Below, in pieces: positions 59,668 to 64,000 of a DNA stretch of 64,000 nucleotides. A program made the position numbers and the translations under genes. How positions within the stretch are numbered: position 1 is the first letter of the stretch; each line of letters begins with the position of its first letter. This stretch comes from Brevibacillus brevis (lineage in GTDB: Bacteria > Bacillota > Bacilli > Brevibacillales > Brevibacillaceae): assembly GCF_031583145.1 (NCBI RefSeq), contig NZ_CP134050.1, forward strand, positions 5,011,501 to 5,075,500, written 5' to 3'. The notes below the pieces were generated by a model. The model worked only from the letters and a program-made list of their open reading frames with translations. It ran no database searches and had not been told where the DNA came from.

Positions 59668-60495
59668 TCATCCGGGTCGCTGCGGTTGGTTCAGCAAATA
59701 CACCGTCACTTCCGGAAAGCAGTTCAGGCGAAAAGGGAGTCTCGATGTCCCTAGCCCTCTGCTGATGGAGAAAACCCCCACCTCCCTGTCCTGTTTGGGA
59801 CCGATGTGAAAATGCTTGTACGCTCCGAATGTCCTCCTGACAACCCGGATCTGTCCCCCATGCGTATGGCCGGTGAGCAAGAGATCGCCTTGGATTCCTT
59901 TTTCACGAATGAACGAGATGATGTTCGGCGAGTGAGCCAGGAGCACCGTCCAGTATGTCCGTTTCGCTTTCTCCTCTTTATCTGGCTCATAGCGCTCATT
60001 GCCGTAGGTAGAATTGTCGAAGCCGTAGACCCGTATCCGGGCATCGCCGATATCAAAGAAGACCTCCTTGTTTTCCAGCACAGTCATCTTCGCTTGCCAC
60101 TGTTCCTTGCAGCTTGCGTACTCCTCTGCGGTGTACGCTCTCTTTTTCCAGCCCCGCGCTTCCTGTCGCTCGTAATTGCCCGGGACGAAACAGAACCCGT
60201 GCTGCGCCCGAATTTTTGCTATTTCTTGCATGACCCGTGGCAATTGACCGCGGTGTTGCGCCAAATCGCCAGTACAAAAGACAATGTCCGGCTCCCATCG
60301 ATTGACCAGCCGATGCAGCGAACCGTTGAGATAACGGGTGCGGCCATGCAAATCGGTCAGGTGGACGAGCGTCAAAGGCGGCAGCCCCGCTGCGGTCAGA
60401 TGGATGAGCGTGGTCTTCACGTAAAGCGTATGAACGAATAGAAGCATGCCTCCTGCTGCGAGGCAGAGCAAAATGATCCCAATCATCCCTGACAT
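59668..60495 (-). CDS. Membrane-anchored metallophosphoesterase (YkuE/YaeI-like)
   Basis: A protein of about 275 residues with one N-terminal membrane helix and an outside or membrane-facing calcineurin-like domain. Metal motifs are HLTDLHGR (D-x-H), FCTGDLAQ (GD), VPGNYERQ (normally GNH, here GNY) and TGHTHGGQI. The start is uncertain: ATG at 60495 or the next ATG (60486); the nearest GGAGAG is rather far. Relatives hydrolyse lipid-linked phosphates such as UDP-diacylglucosamine. Confidence 0.82.
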   Translation of the reverse strand: MSGMIGIILLCLAAGGMLLFVHTLYVKTTLIHLTAAGLPPLTLVHLTDLHGRTRYLNGSLHRLVNRWEPDIVFCTGDLAQHRGQLPRVMQEIAKIRAQHGFCFVPGNYERQEARGWKKRAYTAEEYASCKEQWQAKMTVLENKEVFFDIGDARIRVYGFDNSTYGNERYEPDKEEKAKRTYWTVLLAHSPNIISFIREKGIQGDLLLTGHTHGGQIRVVRRTFGAYKHFHIGPKQDREVGVFSISRGLGTSRLPFRLNCFPEVTVYLLNQPQRPG

Positions 60496-60550
60496 ATTAA
60501 TGGAACAAACTCTCCTCTCCTGCGTCCTATGGTGGAAGGAGTGATTCAAG

Positions 60551-61147
60551 ATGTCGACTCGTTTGTTTTTGTCTCCCGCGATGATCGTCCTATTCGCCCT
60601 CTGCCTGCTCGGCCCCTCTTTTTTCGCGCCTCCTGCCTATGCCTGCAGCTGCACCATGCCCCCCGACGCCCAGACCGCCCTGATGCAGGCGGACGCCGTC
60701 TTCTCGGGCAAAGTGCTGGGGGCACGCGAAGTCATCGACTGGCGCGAGTTTCGGCCATTTTCAAAGCCGATTCGCAAGCAGCTGGAAGTAACTTTGGAGG
60801 TGCACTCTGCCTGGAAAGGGGTCTCCACCTCGCAGGTACAGGTAGTCACCGATCTGTCTGAGGCTTCATGCGGTTTCGAGTTCCAAGCTGGCCAGTCGTA
60901 CCTCGTCTACTCCTCGTTCGGGGAGAATAACGAGCTCGGCACGCACCTGTGCACGCGTACGGCTGCACTGGCCGGCGCGGGTGAAGATTTGCTCGCCTTG
61001 GGTCAAGGCTCACCGCCGGACCAGCAGGTCGATCTTCTCGGCAGGCAGCGGCTTTGGTCGTACGGGCTGCCGGCTGCTGTCCTGGCCGTCGGATTGGCCG
61101 CCGCTGTCATCGCATCCCGCTCACACGCAAAGCGGGGACGCCCGTAA
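60551..61147 (+). CDS. Exported CSC-motif (TIMP/NTR-like) protein with C-terminal membrane helix
   Basis: A 198-residue surface protein. The signal peptide is followed at once by ACSCTMPP, then ADAVFSGKV, SAWKGV, CGFEFQAGQSYLVYSS and LCTRTAAL. This is the Cys pattern of bacterial proteins related to the tissue-inhibitor-of-metalloproteinase/netrin fold. A C-terminal membrane helix and basic tail (SHAKRGRP) act as anchor. Function is unknown. A hairpin GGGGACG/CGTCCCC (61134-61157) spans its stop codon, with poor T runs. Confidence 0.78.
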   Translation: MSTRLFLSPAMIVLFALCLLGPSFFAPPAYACSCTMPPDAQTALMQADAVFSGKVLGAREVIDWREFRPFSKPIRKQLEVTLEVHSAWKGVSTSQVQVVTDLSEASCGFEFQAGQSYLVYSSFGENNELGTHLCTRTAALAGAGEDLLALGQGSPPDQQVDLLGRQRLWSYGLPAAVLAVGLAAAVIASRSHAKRGRP

Positions 61148-61163
61148 TCGCGTCCCCACTCTC

Positions 61164-62648
61164 TCACTCCACGTATGCTTGGGCTCTGGATCTGGCCAGA
61201 TTGAACGATTGCCAGTCGCTTTCTTCCTCCAAATCCTCCACTTTTTCACGGATTTGCTGCATAACCGATTCGCCTACGGACTTGTCTTGTGCCAGCGTCA
61301 TGATTACCGGAACCGCATCGGAGGACAGGCCCGCCAAATACTCGGTGTCGATCTCTCCCGTCTCGTGATAGCGCTGAATGTTGTTTTCCGCGATCACGAC
61401 ATCGATGTTGAGGTAATTTACGATGACGTACGCTGCAATCGCCGCGATTCCGTAATATTTTGGCAAGGAAAAGCCGCTGCGCCAGATTCTCAGCAGAGCG
61501 ATCGCGAACAGCACGAACAAAAAGACCATGAAGGCGTGGGCGAGCAGCCGCGAGTATGTATAACCGTAAGCCTCCTGGTACAGCGAAAGGCGGAAGTAGG
61601 CAGAATAGAGCATGAAGCTCGTACAAACCGTCAGCAGGCTGAGCAGCACTTGAACGATCCGGTACGTGAGCGGTTTTTCCCGCGATACGAGATACATGGA
61701 GCTGACGAGCAGGATGAAATTGATGATCGTCACCACGACCAGCTCGTTGAAGCCTTTTTTCGCGTATTCCGCATACGTCATTCCATCCGGGAGGGCAGTC
61801 TGTGCTCCGCCGAACAAATACGAAATCTGGATCACGGTAAATGCCGCGTACACGACGTTGATGATGGTGAGGATCGTCACTACGATGACCCCATCCCAGG
61901 CGATTTTTTTCTCTTCGCGTATGACGGGTGCCGCCGCCACGTCATGTTGTCCCGGCCCCAAACTGGAATACAGGTAGCCAAAGCTCACGAGCGCCACCGA
62001 TCCGATCAAGACCAGTCGAAACAGCGCCTCTGCCGAGTCCCAGTCGAACAGCATGCGCGGTATTTCCTCCAGAAAATGCCCGAATACGCCGTCAGCCTGG
62101 GAGAGCAGCGTCAACACGACCAGGAGGAGCGGCAGGGAAATCCCGATCCCCGTCAGCACTTTCTTTGCCATTCTGTATTTGGTCCCATCCACACGCGACC
62201 TGATTCGTCGGCTCAACAGGACGAACGGGATACGCGTATGCCTCAGCGTATGGTACATCACCATCTCGACGATCTCTCCGAAAAATCCGAACGAGTGCCA
62301 TTCACGCTTGTACCGCCTGCTCAGCAGCATCGTTTGGGCGACCAACAGAAACGGGACGATCATGAAATTCAGCAAGTGAAAAAACAGATTGTCGTACAAA
62401 AAAAAGGTCAGGGCGAGCAGAAAGGTCGGCAGCGTCAGCAGCCATGCAAAGGCTTGATCCTGCGAAAAGCGCAAATGGATGCGCTCCCGGGCTTGCCAAA
62501 AGAACAGCCCGTACAAGCACAGGACAAACAGCGGATAAGAAATGCCAAAATCCTTTCCGTAAAACAAATAATCCCCGATCAAACCGATCACCAGCGAGCC
62601 GATGAACAGCCAGCGCAGACTGGGTTTTCTTTCTATTTGGAAGTCCAC
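61164..62648 (-). CDS. DUF4153/DUF4173 polytopic membrane protein
   Basis: A 494-residue protein with 10-12 membrane helices and an arginine-rich loop (SRRIRSRVDGTKYRMAKK). The plan and motifs such as AYFRLSLYQEAYGYTYSRLLAHAFM fit DUF4173. Many members lie near stress or two-component genes; none is near here. The start is GTG at 62648 after AAGGAG. Function is unknown. Confidence 0.82.
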   Translation of the reverse strand: MDFQIERKPSLRWLFIGSLVIGLIGDYLFYGKDFGISYPLFVLCLYGLFFWQARERIHLRFSQDQAFAWLLTLPTFLLALTFFLYDNLFFHLLNFMIVPFLLVAQTMLLSRRYKREWHSFGFFGEIVEMVMYHTLRHTRIPFVLLSRRIRSRVDGTKYRMAKKVLTGIGISLPLLLVVLTLLSQADGVFGHFLEEIPRMLFDWDSAEALFRLVLIGSVALVSFGYLYSSLGPGQHDVAAAPVIREEKKIAWDGVIVVTILTIINVVYAAFTVIQISYLFGGAQTALPDGMTYAEYAKKGFNELVVVTIINFILLVSSMYLVSREKPLTYRIVQVLLSLLTVCTSFMLYSAYFRLSLYQEAYGYTYSRLLAHAFMVFLFVLFAIALLRIWRSGFSLPKYYGIAAIAAYVIVNYLNIDVVIAENNIQRYHETGEIDTEYLAGLSSDAVPVIMTLAQDKSVGESVMQQIREKVEDLEEESDWQSFNLARSRAQAYVE

Positions 62649-62765
62649 ACATTTCCACTCCTTGCCGTTGTTCCGTCATCCAGACCATCCGTCTCAAAAT
62701 GACAGCCAACTGTAAATACGTGGAAGTCAGCCTGGGAGATACACGATGAGGACATCCCGACAAAC

Positions 62766-62801
62766 AAAAAAACCTCTACGGCTCTCGTACGCCATAGAGG
62801 T
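62766..62801 (-). terminator. Intrinsic terminator of the A-type Fe-S carrier gene
   Basis: ACCTCTA (62772-62778) and TAGAGGT (62795-62801) with inner GGC/GCC pairs; the minus strand continues with seven T residues. Confidence 0.8.
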
Positions 62802-62820
62802 CTGTTTGCACTGTCTTTGG

Positions 62821-63180
62821 TCAGTCGTCACACTTCTCCGCTTTGCCCTCGGCCAATGCCGTGCGGAACGACGAACCGCAGCCACAGGAAGCGATCGCAT
62901 TCGGATTCTCGATGGAAAAGCCTCCGCCCATCATCGATTCCTTGAAATCAATCTCGGTGCCTTTAATGTATGGATAGCTGTCCTTGTCGACAACGATTTT
63001 CACGCCGTGCTGCTCGAAGGTCGTGTCGCCTTCCTTCATTTCCTCATCCCAGCCCATGCCGTAGGTGAAGCCACTGCAACCTCCTGGTCTTACTCCGACC
63101 CGCAGGAACAGATTGGGTTTATCTTCAGCAGCCAGCATTTCCTTGACCTTGAGGCTGGCTCGCTCTGTCAACGTAATCAT
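62821..63180 (-). CDS. A-type iron-sulfur carrier (ErpA/SufA/YutM-like)
   Basis: A 119-residue carrier that accepts and delivers Fe-S clusters. The three conserved Cys are C35 (RPGGCSGF), C99 and C101 (ASCGCGSSF). The frame is open to 63252, but the ATG at 63180 follows AAAGGAGG. It stands alone and probably supplies clusters to target enzymes rather than being part of the scaffold operon. Confidence 0.92.
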   Translation of the reverse strand: MITLTERASLKVKEMLAAEDKPNLFLRVGVRPGGCSGFTYGMGWDEEMKEGDTTFEQHGVKIVVDKDSYPYIKGTEIDFKESMMGGGFSIENPNAIASCGCGSSFRTALAEGKAEKCDD

Positions 63181-63309
63181 GCTTCTTCCTCCTTTACAGG
63201 GCGATTTGTTTCCCATGCCTTTAGTATACCTAACAATCGTCTCTTCCCACAAGGTTCGACTGCACTTCGGCCGCCCAATCTTCCAGCCGCCTCAGGCTCC
63301 TGTAAATGA

Positions 63310-63333
63310 AGAAAAGAAGGGTTTCCCCTTCTT
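63310..63333 (-). terminator. Terminator overlapping the end of the Spo0E-like gene
   Basis: AAGAAGGG and CCCTTCTT flank a four-base loop; the minus strand continues with TTTTCTTC. Confidence 0.72.
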
Positions 63334-63553
63334 ATGCGAAAAATGCCTTGTTTTCAAGAAGATAAAAGCGATAAGGTTTCTTGCTGGTCCCTACCTTAGA
63401 CAGATTATGATCTATCTGGTTCAGTTCGTTGTGTAGTTGATCAATTTGTATACTGTATTCTAGGACTTCTGGATGATCTAACCCAAACTCTAACCCCATA
63501 TTTACCATACGCTGTCGAAGGAGTTCGATTTTTTCGAGCAAAACATCCCGCAT
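63332..63553 (-). CDS. Spo0E-family aspartyl-phosphate phosphatase
   Basis: A 73-residue helical hairpin of the Spo0E/YnzD/YisI family, which removes phosphate from Spo0A~P and restrains sporulation. The signature S-x-x-x-D is in YSIQIDQLHNELN. The N-terminal helix LLEKIELLRQRMVN is typical. The ATG at 63553 follows AGGAGG. It shows that the organism sporulates or descends from one that did. Confidence 0.88.
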   Translation of the reverse strand: MRDVLLEKIELLRQRMVNMGLEFGLDHPEVLEYSIQIDQLHNELNQIDHNLSKVGTSKKPYRFYLLENKAFFA

Positions 63554-63713
63554 TTTGAAGCTCCTCCTAATAGTAGATCAGGCTTAACTACCTATATTTT
63601 ACAAGATTACCTACGATTTCGCAAACAAAATTTCCCACGAATACCTATTTGTACGCAATATTTTGCCGATGATTGTAATATTTTTACAGTCGAGAGTTGG
63701 AGAACTTATGTTA

Positions 63714-63742
63714 TTGTTCCGGCAATCCAAGAGGTTTATAAT
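63714..63742 (+). promoter_or_regulatory. Strong sigma-A promoter at the right edge
   Basis: TTGTTC (63714-63719) and a perfect TATAAT (63737-63742) are 17 bases apart. It would start transcription near 63749, about 220 bases before the next start codon. Confidence 0.72.
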
Positions 63743-63748
63743 ATAGGT

Positions 63749-63970
63749 GCTTTATTGCCCGATTTTTGCATTTTCCTGCGATTGAAACGAAAGCGTTTTT
63801 TTGTTCGATATCGCTTGAAAAATGCAGGCTGAAGCTCCCTTAAGCTACCGGGAGTGAGGCATTTTTACTACCCCGGGATTCCTCCGCCCCCATGAACGCT
63901 CTAGCCAGGGTAGCCGGACGAATCTCAACGTATTTCACTATCGATATGATTTGGAAAGGAAGTGTTTGGA
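63749..63970 (+). promoter_or_regulatory. Long structured 5' leader, riboswitch-like, class unknown
   Basis: The leader can form AAAAATGC/GCATTTTT (63818-63825 with 63859-63866) enclosing CTCCC/GGGAG (63835-63839 with 63850-63854), and CTACCC/GGGTAG (63868-63873 with 63908-63913). A cre-like CGAAAGCGTTTTTT lies at 63788. I could not match it to a known riboswitch class. The rest of the 417-base gap 63554-63713 is AT-rich and empty. Confidence 0.45.
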
Positions 63971-64000
63971 ATGGCGCTTGAAACGATTGCCATCCAAGAC
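63971..64000 (+). CDS. Start of an unidentified gene, cut by the window edge
   Basis: An ATG at 63971 after AAAGGAAG opens a frame of ten codons (MALETIAIQD) to the window end. Too little is visible to name it. It is the gene controlled by the long leader. Confidence 0.5.
   Translation, partial: MALETIAIQD

Noticed and set aside
60981-62702. 573-codon plus-strand frame opposite the DUF4173 gene
   Set aside because: It is a Gln/His/Arg-rich antisense shadow and overlaps the end of the CSC-motif protein.
63800-63940. Right-edge leader as a second ydaO/c-di-AMP riboswitch
   Set aside because: A few short strings look similar (GGGTAGC, GAATCTCAACG), but the GGGGGAACC and CCCGTCAGCTAACC cores seen at 11831-11945 are absent.
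1-64000. CRISPR arrays, tRNA or rRNA genes, insertion sequences, prophage
   Set aside because: No regularly spaced repeat array, no cloverleaf or rRNA segment, no transposase and no phage structural genes were seen on either strand.

Overview
The window looks like a chromosome segment of a spore-forming, low-to-mid GC Firmicute of the Brevibacillus/Paenibacillaceae type. It carries a Spo0E-family phosphatase, a SpoVB-like flippase, strong AGGAGG ribosome-binding sites, many TTG/GTG starts, and the yuiH, yuiE(pepA), yuiD, yuiC, yuiB, yuiA, yumB(ndh), yumC gene set known from Bacillus subtilis. I see no rRNA, tRNA, CRISPR array, prophage or insertion sequence. All functions are read from sequence and family knowledge; nothing was searched.

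Layout. 1-3.1 kb: a partial sugar-ABC ATPase, then a DeoR regulator with a ribitol-phosphate-dehydrogenase-like enzyme behind a promoter carrying four helically phased repeats. 3.2-4.7 kb: an ECF sigma factor and its membrane partner. 5.0-8.5 kb: a FadR-type regulator facing a diaminopropionate ammonia-lyase and a carbamoylase/allantoate-hydrolase-like enzyme, with the same 14-bp motif over both promoters. 8.5-11.9 kb: a four-gene osmolyte (OpuC-like) ABC transporter behind a c-di-AMP (ydaO/yuaA) riboswitch. 12.2-16.4 kb: aldehyde dehydrogenase, acetolactate-synthase-like ThDP enzyme and glutaminase in one operon. 16.6-19.3 kb: a chemoreceptor and exonuclease III.

19.4-31.7 kb is the most notable region: a Gram-positive Pel-like exopolysaccharide locus. 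Its first gene fuses a UDP-sugar 4-epimerase to a PelD-like c-di-GMP receptor. PelE-like, PelA-deacetylase-like, PelF and PelG genes follow with overlapping ends, then a CotH kinase, a VTC-domain protein and a DUF4956 membrane protein. A secreted GH114-type (PelA hydrolase-like) glycosidase is transcribed divergently from its own promoter. The pieces suggest precursor epimerisation, c-di-GMP-gated synthesis and export, deacetylation and later trimming of a cationic galactosaminoglycan.

31.9-49.5 kb is housekeeping and cell-envelope DNA: YuiH oxidoreductase, CoA-binding protein, leucyl aminopeptidase, YuiD, cobalamin-binding protein, YuiC 3D-domain protein, tryptophan 2,3-dioxygenase, PutP, amidase, SpoVB-like flippase, NlpC/P60 peptidase, YuiB, YuiA, Nudix, NDH-2 (two Rex-like boxes upstream) and ferredoxin-NADP reductase. 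49.4-56.6 kb: small uncharacterised genes, a CuA-type lipoprotein behind three 11-bp tandem repeats, and a regulator divergent from an MFS transporter plus an AbgB-like amidohydrolase. 56.7-64 kb: aminotransferase/MocR pair, phosphoesterase, membrane proteins, A-type Fe-S carrier, Spo0E, and at the right edge a strong promoter with a long structured leader before a truncated gene.
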